A DNA stretch of 64,000 nt from Sphingomonas sp. IBVSS2 (GCF_002127225.1 NZ_NFUR01000001.1:1055592-1119591); one strand, 5' to 3'; shown: positions 41,775-53,413, numbered from the stretch's first letter. A program made the numbers and translations. The notes: generated from the sequence alone by a model not told the origin.

Positions 41775-43208
41775 TTATTTCCCGGCGACCGGCGCAGGCG
41801 CGCCCGCGATCGGCGCGCCGGCCTTGCTGCTCACGCGCCAGATCATGTTGCCGACATCGTCCGCCACCAGCAGTGCGCCGCCGGCATCGGTGATCACGCC
41901 CACCGGGCGGCCGTTCACTGTCTTGCCGTCCTTGGCGAGGAAGCCGGTGAGCAGGTCGACCGGCTTGGCGTTCTTCAGGGGATAGCCATTGTCGCCGAAC
42001 GGCACGAAGACGAGCTTGTAGCCCGAGGGCGGCTCGCGGTTCCACGAGCCGTGCAGCGCGACGAAGGCGCCGTTGGCGAACGGGCCGCCGAGCTTGGCGT
42101 CCGCCGCGAAGGCGAGGCCGAGCGGCGCGGTATGCGCGCCCAGCGCGAAATCGGGGCGCTTGGTGTATTCGCGCAGGTCCGGCCGCTCCGGCGTCACGCG
42201 CTTGTCGACATAGCCGCCCCAGTAATTCCACGGCCAGCCATAAAAGGCGCCGAAATCGACCTGGGTGAGATAGTCGGGCGGCATGTCCGAGCCGAGCATG
42301 TCGCGCTCGTTGACGACGGTCCACAAATTGCCGGTATGCGGCTCGAAGGCCATGCCGTTCGGGTTGCGCAGGCCCCAGGCATAGACGCGCGACGACCTGG
42401 TCTCGGGCACCACTTCCAGGATCGCGGCGCGGGTGCGCTTGGCGGCGTCGAGCTGCTTCGCGGCCTGGAACGGCGTATCGGCGGCGTAGATGTCGCCTTC
42501 CTTGTCGAGCCCGTTCTCGGCGATGTTCGAGGAGGAGCCGACCGCGACATAGATGCGCTTGCCGTCGGGCGAGGCGAGGATGTTGCGCGCCCAGTGATTG
42601 CCGCCGCCGGCCAGGTCGACGATCTTCTCCGGCTTGGCGGTGATCCGGGTGTCGCCCGCCTTGTAGGGGAAGCGGACGAGCGCATCGGTGTTGGCGACGT
42701 AGAGCCAGTCGCCGACCAGGGCCATGCCGCTCGGCGAGTTGAGCCCTTCGAGCAGGGTCGAGCGCTGGTCGGCGACGCCGTCGCCATTGGTGTCGCGCAG
42801 CAGGGTGATGCGATTGGCCGAGGGCACGCCGGCACCGGCGCGGTTCATCAGGATGCCCATGATCCAGCCGGTGATGCCGCCGCCCTCGCGCGGGGGCGAG
42901 TTGGTCTCGGCGACCAGCACGTCGCCATTGGGCAGGCGATAGAGCCAGCGCGGGTGATCGAGCTTGTCGGCGAAGGGTGCGACTTCGATCCCGGCGGGCG
43001 CCGCCGGCTTCGCGCCGTTCGCCCAGCCCACCGGCTTGGCGATGCGGATCGTCGGGATGTCCTGGTAGCGGGCCTCGCCCAGCTGCGGGATCACGCCGGT
43101 CACGGCCTGTTCGGGGAGCTTGGCGACATCCGGCCGGGTAGCCCAGACGAAGAGGCCGATGAGCGCCACCGCAAGGATGGCCAGGACGATGAGGATCCGC
43201 TTGAGCAT
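41775..43208 (-). CDS. Sorbosone-dehydrogenase-like protein (PQQ-type propeller)
   Basis: The product is 477 residues from MLKRILIVLAILA. The N-terminal helix (LIVLAILAVALIGLFVW) lacks a clear cleavage site, so the protein is probably anchored in the inner membrane and faces the periplasm. The propeller matches the soluble glucose/sorbosone dehydrogenase fold: GGGNHWARNILASPDGKRIYV, YAWGLRNPNGMAFEP and ALHGSWNREPPSGYKL. Such enzymes oxidise sugars or aldehydes with PQQ. No PQQ biosynthesis genes are here. Substrate unknown. Confidence 0.85.
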   Translation of the reverse strand: MLKRILIVLAILAVALIGLFVWATRPDVAKLPEQAVTGVIPQLGEARYQDIPTIRIAKPVGWANGAKPAAPAGIEVAPFADKLDHPRWLYRLPNGDVLVAETNSPPREGGGITGWIMGILMNRAGAGVPSANRITLLRDTNGDGVADQRSTLLEGLNSPSGMALVGDWLYVANTDALVRFPYKAGDTRITAKPEKIVDLAGGGNHWARNILASPDGKRIYVAVGSSSNIAENGLDKEGDIYAADTPFQAAKQLDAAKRTRAAILEVVPETRSSRVYAWGLRNPNGMAFEPHTGNLWTVVNERDMLGSDMPPDYLTQVDFGAFYGWPWNYWGGYVDKRVTPERPDLREYTKRPDFALGAHTAPLGLAFAADAKLGGPFANGAFVALHGSWNREPPSGYKLVFVPFGDNGYPLKNAKPVDLLTGFLAKDGKTVNGRPVGVITDAGGALLVADDVGNMIWRVSSKAGAPIAGAPAPVAGK

Positions 43209-43286
43209 GCAGCGAGGATAGGGGCGGGGAAGGGGGAAGCCAATCGTAATTCCTCCCCGAGACAAGCTCGGGGAGGAACCGGATAG

Positions 43287-45638
<2,352 letters not shown>

Positions 45639-45672
45639 TCACTATGTGAATCATCCGGGTGCCAATCACTTG

Positions 45673-45760
45673 CGTCACCCTGAACTTGTTTCAGGATCCA
45701 ACTTTCCACGAGCGATATCGCCTGAAGAGTGTTGGATGCTGAAACAAGTTCAGCATGACG
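45673..45760. repeat. 88-bp palindromic element, TGAACTTGTTTCAG family, copy B
   Basis: This element has the same ends and length as copy A (left CGTCACCCTGAACTTG, right CAAGTTCAGCATGACG, centre AGCGATATCGCC). It sits in the 365-bp gap between the katG start and the corC stop. Directly after it, 45791-45824 (GTCCCGGGCAGG to GCCGGGATGACGG) looks like a fragment of the CGTCATCCC family. The rest of the gap is katG upstream sequence. Confidence 0.85.
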
Positions 45761-45859
45761 GTGAACGGGGCATGCCGCAGCCTGAGCTTCCGTCCCGGGC
45801 AGGCCCGCGGCTGCCGGGATGACGGTGGATGGGATGGCGGCCAGCCGTAGCGGCGGGGT

Positions 45860-46768
<909 letters not shown>

Positions 46769-46777
46769 GTTCGGTGT

Positions 46778-47287
46778 TCAATCCTCGCGTATCAGATAGG
46801 GGTCGTGCAGGCCGAGGTCGCGAAGCGCGGCGCGCTCCATTTCCTCCATCGCCTCTGCCTCGGCATCATTCATATGGTCATAGCCTAGCAAATGCAGCAG
46901 GCCGTGGACAATCAGGTGCGTGGCATGATCCTGGACGCCGACCCGGCGCTCCAGCGCTTCGGCGGCGCAGACGCCGTGCGCCAGGACGATGTCGCCCAGC
47001 AGCACTTCGCCATCGTCGCTGTTCTCGGTGACCGCTTCCATCAGGTCCGGCTGGATCATTGGGAAGGAGAGCACGTTGGTCGGCTTGTCCTTGCCCCGAT
47101 ACTGGCGGTTGAGGACATGGACTTCCTCGTCCGAGGTGAAGCGCACCGCAACTTCGATCGTCGCGGCGTGATCCAGCCATTCGAGAAAGGGGGTCTGGCG
47201 GAGCGCGGTCTCGGCGGCGCGGATGGAGAGGGCTTCCCAATCCGCATTCGGCCAGGGGGATTCGACCAGGGCGGCGACGTCCAGCAC
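46778..47287 (-). CDS. ybeY: Endoribonuclease YbeY
   Basis: The product is 169 residues. The zinc-binding signature HGLLHLLGYDH (H-x3-H-x5-H) is near residue 130, and the upstream RFTSDEEVHVLNRQYRGKDKPTNVLSFP is the family's other hallmark. YbeY acts in 16S rRNA 3'-end maturation and ribosome quality control. It belongs to the conserved phoH-ybeY-corC order, but a 126-bp palindromic element separates it from phoH. Confidence 0.95.
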   Translation of the reverse strand: MLDVAALVESPWPNADWEALSIRAAETALRQTPFLEWLDHAATIEVAVRFTSDEEVHVLNRQYRGKDKPTNVLSFPMIQPDLMEAVTENSDDGEVLLGDIVLAHGVCAAEALERRVGVQDHATHLIVHGLLHLLGYDHMNDAEAEAMEEMERAALRDLGLHDPYLIRED

Positions 47288-47293
47288 TTACTT

Positions 47294-47419
47294 CCCCTCC
47301 CTTTCAAGGGAGGGGAGCGAGGGGTGGGTGGCGTCCTGGCGATACGGATGATGGATGGTCATGCGGATGCCGTAGCGCGTGTATCGACCCACCCCGAACC
47401 CCTCCCTTGCAGGGAGGGG
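47294..47419. repeat. 126-bp palindromic element, CCCCTCCC family, copy 2
   Basis: Terminal palindromes lie at 47294-47315 and 47399-47419. The inner GGGGTGGGTGG, GGCGATACGG, GTGTATCGACCC and ACCCC blocks match copy 1 (37048-37172). It fills nearly all of the 145-bp phoH-ybeY gap inside an otherwise conserved gene string, so it would be transcribed. Confidence 0.8.
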
Positions 47420-47432
47420 CTTATCGGAAAGA

Positions 47433-48434
47433 TCAGGCATTCGGCCCCTCATACGCCTCGACGATGCGGCCGACGATCGGGTGGCGGACCACGTCCGCCG
47501 TCGAGAAGCGGGAGAAGGCGATGCCCTCGACGCCCTCGAGCCGCCGCGTCGCGTCGTTCAGGCCCGAGGCGGGCGGGCCGCCGGGCAGGTCGACCTGGTT
47601 GGGATCGCCGCAGATCACCATCCGGCTGTTCTGGCCGAAGCGGGTGAGGAACATCTTCATCTGCGCGGGCGTGGTGTTCTGCGCCTCGTCGAGGATGACG
47701 AACGCATCCGCCAGCGTGCGGCCGCGCATGAAGGCGATCGGGGCGATCTCGATCTCGCCGCTGGCGATACGCCGCTCGACCTGCTCGGCGGGCAGGCAAT
47801 CATAGAGCGCATCGTAGATCGGGCGGAGATAGGGATCGACCTTCTCCTTCATGTCGCCGGGCAGGAAGCCCAGCCGCTCGCCGGCCTCCACGGCGGGGCG
47901 CGAAAGGATCAGCCGCTGGACGCTGCCGGTGATCAGCTGCGCGACTGCCTGCGCCACGGCGAGATAGGTCTTGCCGGTGCCCGCGGGCCCCAGGGCGAAG
48001 ATCATGTCGTTCGAGACGAGCGCGCGCATATACTGGGTCTGCGCGACCGAACGGGGCACGATCGTCTTCTTGCGCGTGCGGATCATGATCTGGGGCGGCG
48101 CGTTGCCATTGTCCGCCTTGATGATGCCGGTGAGCGTCGGCTCGCTCGACATCGCGATCACCGCGTCGATCAGCCCGGTATCGACTTCCTCGCCGCGGAT
48201 GACGCGGGCATGGAGTTCCTGCAGCACTTCGCGGGCATGGGCGACGGCCTCGGCGGACCCTTCGATCTGCACGCGCTGGCCGCGGGCGTGGATGTACACG
48301 CCGAGCCGCTCTTCCAAAGCGAGGATGTTGCTGTCGAATTCGCCGAAGAGCTGCGGCAGGAGTTGGGGCTTGTCGAAATTCACCTCGGCGCGGCTGCGTT
48401 CACCGGACTGGGCGGGGACAGGCTTGCGGCTCAT
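47433..48434 (-). CDS. phoH: PhoH-family ATPase/RNA-associated protein
   Basis: The product is 333 residues. An N-terminal KH-like region ([20 protein letters not shown]) precedes the ATPase core: Walker [17 protein letters not shown] near residue 146, the [21 protein letters not shown] block, and Walker B region [22 protein letters not shown]. These proteins (YbeZ in E. coli) work with YbeY. It is first of the phoH-ybeY-corC string. Upstream, the SDR/MerR pair separates it from miaB. Confidence 0.93.
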   Translation of the reverse strand: MSRKPVPAQSGERSRAEVNFDKPQLLPQLFGEFDSNILALEERLGVYIHARGQRVQIEGSAEAVAHAREVLQELHARVIRGEEVDTGLIDAVIAMSSEPTLTGIIKADNGNAPPQIMIRTRKKTIVPRSVAQTQYMRALVSNDMIFALGPAGTGKTYLAVAQAVAQLITGSVQRLILSRPAVEAGERLGFLPGDMKEKVDPYLRPIYDALYDCLPAEQVERRIASGEIEIAPIAFMRGRTLADAFVILDEAQNTTPAQMKMFLTRFGQNSRMVICGDPNQVDLPGGPPASGLNDATRRLEGVEGIAFSRFSTADVVRHPIVGRIVEAYEGPNA

Positions 48435-48609
48435 GCGGCTCCTTGCGGCTGCGAGATGTTGACTCTGTTGACGGTGCCACGCGTGCGCGCGGACGTCCCC
48501 TGCCCGACGCGCGTAGAGACGCTGCGTGTCAAAGCGAAGACGATGCGGGCGGTTCCCTGGCGCATGCGATATGGGGAGAGTGGCAGAGGATTGCCGACTT
48601 GGACAGGGG

Positions 48610-48642
48610 AAAAGCCGCGGCGAGGCGCATGCACGCCTCGCC
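48610..48642 (-). terminator. Hairpin terminator of the SDR gene
   Basis: GGCGAGGCG (48619-48627) and CGCCTCGCC (48634-48642) form a perfect nine-bp stem with a six-base loop. On the minus strand it is followed after five bases by TTTT (48613-48610). It lies 19 bp past the SDR stop. Confidence 0.65.
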
Positions 48643-48660
48643 GTGTCCCATGCGCAACGC

Positions 48661-49494
48661 TCAGTCGGCCCGGCGCGACTGGCTCATCCGCCACATCAGT
48701 GCATCCTTCCAGCGATCGGGCAGCCAATGGGCGAGGAACAGGAAGACCTTGGCCCCGCCGCCCGTGCCGTAGCGGATGCGCGGGCGGCGCGCGGCGGCGG
48801 CCCTGGCGATGGCGTTCGCCACCACTTCGGGCGGGGAGGCGAAGCTGCCGCTTTCGGCGCCGCTCAGCACCGCGGCATGCCGGAGCGCCCAGGGCGCATA
48901 GGCACTGCTGCCCGAGCGCTCGACCAGGCTCTGGTGCGCGATGCCGCCCCATTCGGTGCGGATCGCACCGGGCTCGATCACTACCACGCGGATGCCGAAG
49001 GGCCTGAGCTCCATGCGCAGGCAATCGCTGAAGCCCTCCACCGCGAACTTGGTCGCATGGTACCAGCCGCCGAACGGCTCGCCGAACTTGCCGCCGATCG
49101 ACGTGACGTTGACGATCGTGCCCGATCGCTGCGCGCGCATCAGCGGGGTGGCGAGCTGGCAGAGCCGGGCAAGGCCGAAGACGTTGACTTCCATCTGGCG
49201 GCGGGCCTCTTCCATCGGCACGTCCTCGATCGCGCCATAGCTGCCATAGCCGGCATTGTTGACGAGCAGGTCGAGCCGGCCGGCGGCGGCGCGGATCTTC
49301 TCCATGGCGGCGACGATCGAGGCATCGTCGGTCAGGTCGAGGTCGATCAGCTCGGCGCCGAGGCGCTCGAGCGGCGCCATGCGATCGAGGCGGCGGGCGG
49401 CGGCGAAGACCTTGTAGCCGTCCTTCAACAGCCGCTTGACGGTGGCTTCGCCGATCCCCGCGGAGGCGCCGGTGACGAGGGCGGTTTTCTGCAT
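48661..49494 (-). CDS. Short-chain dehydrogenase/reductase
   Basis: The product is 277 residues. It is a classical SDR with TGASAGIG (residues 8-15), NNAGYGSYG, the catalytic Ser in NVTSIGGK and the YHATK tyrosine/lysine. The long C-terminal part, rich in Arg and Trp (FLAHWLPDRWKDALMWRMS), suggests association with the membrane surface or a bulky substrate. It is divergent from a MerR-type gene, and its promoter (49526-49556) has MerR geometry, so it is very likely the regulator's target. The pair is inserted between miaB and phoH. Confidence 0.9.
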   Translation of the reverse strand: MQKTALVTGASAGIGEATVKRLLKDGYKVFAAARRLDRMAPLERLGAELIDLDLTDDASIVAAMEKIRAAAGRLDLLVNNAGYGSYGAIEDVPMEEARRQMEVNVFGLARLCQLATPLMRAQRSGTIVNVTSIGGKFGEPFGGWYHATKFAVEGFSDCLRMELRPFGIRVVVIEPGAIRTEWGGIAHQSLVERSGSSAYAPWALRHAAVLSGAESGSFASPPEVVANAIARAAAARRPRIRYGTGGGAKVFLFLAHWLPDRWKDALMWRMSQSRRAD

Positions 49495-49525
49495 TTCTGG
49501 CTCCGGTTGCGATGTGGAGCCTCGT

Positions 49526-49556
49526 CATATAAGTATGGACCATAGTCCATGGTCAA
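49526..49556 (-). promoter_or_regulatory. MerR-type promoter of the SDR gene, 19-bp spacer with dyad
   Basis: On the minus strand, TTGACC (49556-49551) and TATATG (49531-49526) are 19 bp apart. That over-long spacer is typical of MerR-activated promoters. The spacer holds the perfect dyad ATGGAC-TATG-GTCCAT (49550-49535). A second overlapping dyad, GACCAT/ATGGTC, is also present. The divergent MerR gene starts 14 bp beyond the -35 element. Confidence 0.75.
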
Positions 49557-49569
49557 GAGATGAAATCGC

Positions 49570-50004
49570 GTGCTGATCTCCGAATTCGCCCGGCGCGCCG
49601 GCATGAGCACCGACACGGTGCGCTTCTACGTCCGCAAAGGGCTGCTCGCACCCGCGACGGGCAGGAAGGGCGGCTCCAACCCCTATCAGATCTTCACCGA
49701 GGAGCATCTGGACGTGGCGCGGATCATCCGGATGGCGCAGAATCTCGGTTTCTCGCTGCGCGAGATCGCGGCGCTGGCGGCGGAATATCATGATGGGGCG
49801 ATAACCGCCGAGCGCAGCCTGGAGCTGATGCGGATGCAGCTCGCGCGGCTGGAGGAGAAGGCGGCGCAGGTGAACGCGATGGTCGATTATGCCCGCGCCA
49901 AGGTGGCCTGGCTGGAGACGGGGCAGAAGGGTGCCGAGCCGTTGTTCGGGGAATATGAAGGCTGCTGGGCGGAGCCGGCGACCGTGAAGGCGAGCGCGGC
50001 CTAG
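49570..50004 (+). CDS. MerR-family transcriptional regulator
   Basis: The product is 144 residues from a GTG at 49570. The MerR winged helix is at residues 1-70 (LISEFARRAGMSTDTVRFYVRKGLL), followed by a long coiled coil (LELMRMQLARLEEKAAQVNAMVDYARAKVAWLE). There is no metal-binding cysteine pair; one Cys lies in YEGCWAEP near the end. It probably senses an organic or redox signal and twists the long-spacer SDR promoter into an active form. Its stop overlaps the miaB stop by four bases on opposite strands (CTAG). Confidence 0.88.
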   Translation: MLISEFARRAGMSTDTVRFYVRKGLLAPATGRKGGSNPYQIFTEEHLDVARIIRMAQNLGFSLREIAALAAEYHDGAITAERSLELMRMQLARLEEKAAQVNAMVDYARAKVAWLETGQKGAEPLFGEYEGCWAEPATVKASAA

Positions 50005-51335
50005 GCCGCCGCGCGCGCCTTCTCCACGCCGCGCAGCGAATTGGCGAAGCCCTCGACGATCTCCGCCTCGACCATGTCGCCGATCCCGGCATCGGTATCG
50101 AGATAGACCGACTGGAGCCAGGGCGACTTGCCGAGCATCTGGCCGGGGAGCTTGCCCCGGCGCTCGATCAGCACCGGACAGCTTTTGCCGGCGGTCGCCT
50201 GGTTGAAGGCGAGCTGGTCGCGGTTGAGCGCGGCCTGGAGGCGCTGCAGGCGCTCGTCCATCACTTCGGCGGGGACGAACCGGTCGGTCATCTCCGCGGC
50301 GGGCGTGCCCGGGCGCGGGCTGTACTTGAAGCTGAAGCATTGGGCATAGCCGACCGCGTCGACCAGGCGCAGCGTCTCCTCGAATTCGGCCTCGGTCTCG
50401 CCCGGGAAGCCGACGATGAAATCGCCCGACAGCGCGATGTCGGGCCGCGCGGCGCGGACGCGCTCGAGGATATCCAGATACGAGTCGCGCGTGTGGCTGC
50501 GGTTCATTGCCTTGAGGATGCGGTCGCTTCCCGCCTGCACCGGCAAATGGAGGAAGGGCATCAGCTTCGCCACCTCGGCATGGGCGCGGATCAGGCCCTC
50601 GCGCATGTCGTTGGGGTGGCTGGTGGTGTAGCGGATGCGCTCCAGGCCCTCGATCCGGTCGAGCGCGCGGATCAGGCCGTGCAGCCCGGTGCCGGCATCG
50701 TCGTCCCAGGCATTGACGTTCTGGCCGAGCAGCGTGATCTCGCGCGCGCCGGCATCGACCAGCGCCTTGGCCTCGTCGACCAGTTCGGCGAAGGACCGGC
50801 TGATCTCGGCGCCGCGCGTATAGGGCACGACGCAATAGGTGCAGAATTTGTCGCAGCCTTCCTGCACGGTGAGGAAGGCCGTGGGGCCGACCTTGCGGCG
50901 CCGGGGCAGCGCGCCGAACTTGCTGAGCGCCGGCATGTCGGTATCGAGGGTCGACTGGCCGCTGGCGGCCTTCGCCACCAGCTCGGGCAGGTTGTGATAG
51001 GCTTGCGGGCCCACCACGACATCGACCCTGGCGCGGCGGACGATCTCCTCGCCCTCGGCCTGGGCGACGCAGCCGGCGATGGCGATCATCGGCTCCGCGC
51101 GCCCGTCCGCGCGCGCGCCCTTCCGCAGGCGGCCGATGTCCGAATAGACTTTCTCGGTCGCCTTTTCGCGGATGTGGCAGGTATTGAGCACGACGAGATC
51201 GGCGGCCTCGCCCTCGGCGGCGGCGGTCATGCCCTGCGCGGCCATCAGCTCGGCCATGCGCTCGCCGTCATAGACGTTCATCTGGCAGCCGAAGGATTTG
51301 ACCTGAAAGGTCCTGGGATTCTTGGGGGCGTTCAT
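50001..51335 (-). CDS. miaB: tRNA methylthiotransferase MiaB
   Basis: The product is 444 residues from MNAPKNPRTFQVKSFGCQMN. It adds a methylthio group to i6A37 of tRNAs reading UNN codons. The N-terminal MTTase domain has its three cluster cysteines (GCQMN, LNTCHIR, AGCVAQ). The radical-SAM motif is GCDKFCTYCVVP. A C-terminal TRAM domain is present. In relatives phoH follows directly; here a MerR/SDR pair intervenes. Copy C of the 88-bp repeat family lies just upstream. Confidence 0.95.
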   Translation of the reverse strand: MNAPKNPRTFQVKSFGCQMNVYDGERMAELMAAQGMTAAAEGEAADLVVLNTCHIREKATEKVYSDIGRLRKGARADGRAEPMIAIAGCVAQAEGEEIVRRARVDVVVGPQAYHNLPELVAKAASGQSTLDTDMPALSKFGALPRRRKVGPTAFLTVQEGCDKFCTYCVVPYTRGAEISRSFAELVDEAKALVDAGAREITLLGQNVNAWDDDAGTGLHGLIRALDRIEGLERIRYTTSHPNDMREGLIRAHAEVAKLMPFLHLPVQAGSDRILKAMNRSHTRDSYLDILERVRAARPDIALSGDFIVGFPGETEAEFEETLRLVDAVGYAQCFSFKYSPRPGTPAAEMTDRFVPAEVMDERLQRLQAALNRDQLAFNQATAGKSCPVLIERRGKLPGQMLGKSPWLQSVYLDTDAGIGDMVEAEIVEGFANSLRGVEKARAAA

Positions 51336-51362
51336 GATTGGCGGGGCTATAGCCAAATCCTT

Positions 51363-51453
51363 CGTCATGCTGAACTTGTTTCAGCATCCAAGGTGGAATG
51401 GGCGAGCCCGTCGCCTGTGAAGGGTTGGGCCCTGAAACAAGTTCAGGGTGGCG
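51363..51453. repeat. 91-bp palindromic element, TGAACTTGTTTCAG family, copy C
   Basis: The left end is CGTCATGCTGAACTTGTTTC and the right end GAAACAAGTTCAGGGTGGCG. The CATGC and CACCC variants are on opposite sides compared with copies A, B and D, so this copy is inverted, and its centre differs. It lies between plsC and miaB, inside a run of same-direction genes. Confidence 0.8.
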
Positions 51454-51458
51454 ATCGG

Positions 51459-52346
51459 TTATTCGGTTGCCCCCGGCCTCGGCCGATATCCGATCGGATC
51501 CTCGGCGAAGCGGAAGGGGCGCAGCGGCTGGCCCAGCACCGCGACCAGCGCCTCCTCGATCCGCCGCCGGCTCTCCGCGGCGATCACCTTGCGGCCGGGA
51601 AAGTCGCGCGGGTGGAAGGGCTCGAGGAAATGCACGTCGAGCCGGAAGCTGCCCTTGCGGCCGAGCACGCGCCGCGCATTGTTGAGCCCGCGTTCCTGGC
51701 CGATCCAGCAGATGTCGTCCGCCGCCGCGCCATAATGGAGCATCACCGGCTGCACCATCACCCCGGGCGGCGGCGGCTCGAGCACGCGCAGCATCGGCGT
51801 CTTGAAGGGGAGGAGCGACTTGCCGTCGGTGGTGGTGCCTTCGGGGAAGACCGTGATCGCCCAGGTCTCCGCCAGCGCGTCGCGCAGCTCGTTGATCTGC
51901 TCGGCGACGCCCAGACGGTTTTCGCGCTTCACATAGACGGTGCGGTTGAGCCCGGCGAGCCAGCCGACGATGGGCGAGCTCCGGATCTCGGCCTTGGCGA
52001 TGAAGGCCGTGCCGCTGGCGCCGCCCAGCGCCAATATGTCGATCCAGCTCAGATGGTTGGAGATATAGAAGACGTCGCGCTTCAGGTGCGTGCCGATGCG
52101 GTTGATCCGCGCGCCGCAGATCCTGGCGGCGATGGAGAGGAAATAGCGCGGCCAGGGCGAGGGCAGGCGGGCGAAGCGGAAGAGATAGTGGAGCGGGACG
52201 AGCAGCAGCAGCGACAGCACCAGCATCGCCACGCGCCACCCCATCCGGCACCGCTCGGCCAGGGTGAGCGGAGTGTCGTGGCCCTGGATCGCGTCCTCGC
52301 GCCGGCGCGCGGCGCGCTGGGCCCGGATCTCGCCGGTGCCCGGCAT
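51459..52346 (-). CDS. 1-acyl-sn-glycerol-3-phosphate acyltransferase (PlsC-like)
   Basis: The product is 295 residues. An N-terminal helix (VAMLVLSLLLLVPLHYLF) anchors it in the inner membrane. The acyltransferase signatures are NHLSWID (HX4D) near residue 97 and VFPEGTTTDG near 168. It makes phosphatidic acid from lysophosphatidic acid, though some paralogues act on other acceptors. The start at 52346 follows the fur stop by one base. The first 35 residues (Arg-rich) may be an over-extension. Confidence 0.9.
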   Translation of the reverse strand: MPGTGEIRAQRAARRREDAIQGHDTPLTLAERCRMGWRVAMLVLSLLLLVPLHYLFRFARLPSPWPRYFLSIAARICGARINRIGTHLKRDVFYISNHLSWIDILALGGASGTAFIAKAEIRSSPIVGWLAGLNRTVYVKRENRLGVAEQINELRDALAETWAITVFPEGTTTDGKSLLPFKTPMLRVLEPPPPGVMVQPVMLHYGAAADDICWIGQERGLNNARRVLGRKGSFRLDVHFLEPFHPRDFPGRKVIAAESRRRIEEALVAVLGQPLRPFRFAEDPIGYRPRPGATE

Positions 52347-52347
52347 C

Positions 52348-52770
52348 TCAGGTCTTGCGGTCGAGCGCGACGCCGTAGAGTTCCATGCGGTGATCGACCA
52401 GGCGGAAGCCCAGCCGCTCGGCGATCTGCTTCTGCAACTGTTCGAGTTCGGGATCGACGAACTCGATCACTTCGCCCGTCTCGACGTTGATCAGGTGGTC
52501 GTGATGCGCTTCGGGCGAAGGCTCGTAGCGCGCGCGGCCGTCGCCGAAATCGTGGCGGTCGAGGATGCCGGCTTCTTCGAACAGGCGCACGGTGCGATAG
52601 ACCGTGGCGATCGAGATGCCCGGATCGATCGCCGAGGCGCGCTCATAGACCTTCTCGACGTCGGGATGATCCTCCGCATCGGAGAGGACGCGCGCAATCA
52701 CCTTGCGCTGTTCGGTGATGCGCAGCCCCTTCTCGTGGCAGAGCGCTTCGAGATCGATCTTACGGCCCAT
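52348..52770 (-). CDS. fur: Fur-family regulator
   Basis: The product is 140 residues. The winged helix (LRITEQRKVIARVL, then SIATVYRTVRLFEEAGIL) and the metal region (PEAHHDHLINVETGEVIEF) are clear. It has only one cysteine (Cys11) and no C-terminal CXXC pairs, so no structural zinc site of the E. coli kind. That is usual for alphaproteobacterial members, which can respond to iron, manganese or heme (Fur/Mur/Irr). Which one applies here is not decided. It is coupled to plsC. Confidence 0.88.
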   Translation of the reverse strand: MGRKIDLEALCHEKGLRITEQRKVIARVLSDAEDHPDVEKVYERASAIDPGISIATVYRTVRLFEEAGILDRHDFGDGRARYEPSPEAHHDHLINVETGEVIEFVDPELEQLQKQIAERLGFRLVDHRMELYGVALDRKT

Positions 52771-52835
52771 GGGCGCGATGTAGCGTGCGTGCGCCGAAGT
52801 TGGAAGACTGTGGCGGAGAAAAGGCGCGGGCAGCG

Positions 52836-52870
52836 AAAAGGCCGGCCCGGAGCGATCCGGACCGGCCCTT
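52836..52870 (-). terminator. Terminator of the mucR gene
   Basis: On the minus strand, GGGCCGGTCCGG and CCGGGCCGGCC-type arms (stem core 52840-52845 with 52862-52867) are followed by TTTT (52839-52836). It is placed 22 bp beyond the mucR stop. Confidence 0.7.
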
Positions 52871-52891
52871 CCAATTCCGGCGGTCTGCGGC

Positions 52892-53305
52892 TCAGCGCTT
52901 GCGGCGCTTGGTGCCCAGGCCGATCTTCTTCGCCAGGCTGCGGCGCTGCTCGGCATAATTGGGGGCGACCATCGGATAATCGGCGGGCAGGTTCCACTTG
53001 GCGCGGTACTGCTCCGGCGTCATCTGATAGTGCGTCATCAGGTGACGCTTCAGCATCTTGAGCTTCTTGCCGTCCTCGAGGCACACGATATAGTCGGGCT
53101 TCACCGAGGCACGAATGGAAACGGCCGGCTCCTGCTTCACTTCGGGCTCGGCGGCGGCGCGGCCAAGACCCGAGAGCGCGCCATGCACGTTCTGGATGAG
53201 AGTCGGAAGGTCGGATACCGCAACGCTGTTGTTGCTGACATGCGCCGCAACAATATCTGCCGTCAGGGTGACCAGCGTTTCATCAATCTCGGCTTGCGTT
53301 TCCAT
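52892..53305 (-). CDS. mucR: MucR/Ros-family regulator
   Basis: The product is 137 residues. The C-terminal DNA-binding part is [23 protein letters not shown], then [25 protein letters not shown]. The second zinc cysteine of Ros is replaced by Asp (CLED), giving a Cys-Asp-His-His site as in many MucR proteins. MucR proteins are global repressors of exopolysaccharide, motility and cell-cycle genes and bind AT-rich DNA. The N-terminal half is for oligomerisation. It lies between rimI and fur, with its own terminator. Confidence 0.9.
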   Translation of the reverse strand: METQAEIDETLVTLTADIVAAHVSNNSVAVSDLPTLIQNVHGALSGLGRAAAEPEVKQEPAVSIRASVKPDYIVCLEDGKKLKMLKRHLMTHYQMTPEQYRAKWNLPADYPMVAPNYAEQRRSLAKKIGLGTKRRKR

Positions 53306-53413
53306 TTTTTTCCTTTCGACCCGGCGAAGACGACTATCACTCGTCGCCCGGCGTCACCCTATCGGACCATTTTGGATCAAACGCAAGATCATATTTGCAG
53401 ATATCCGTAAGTC

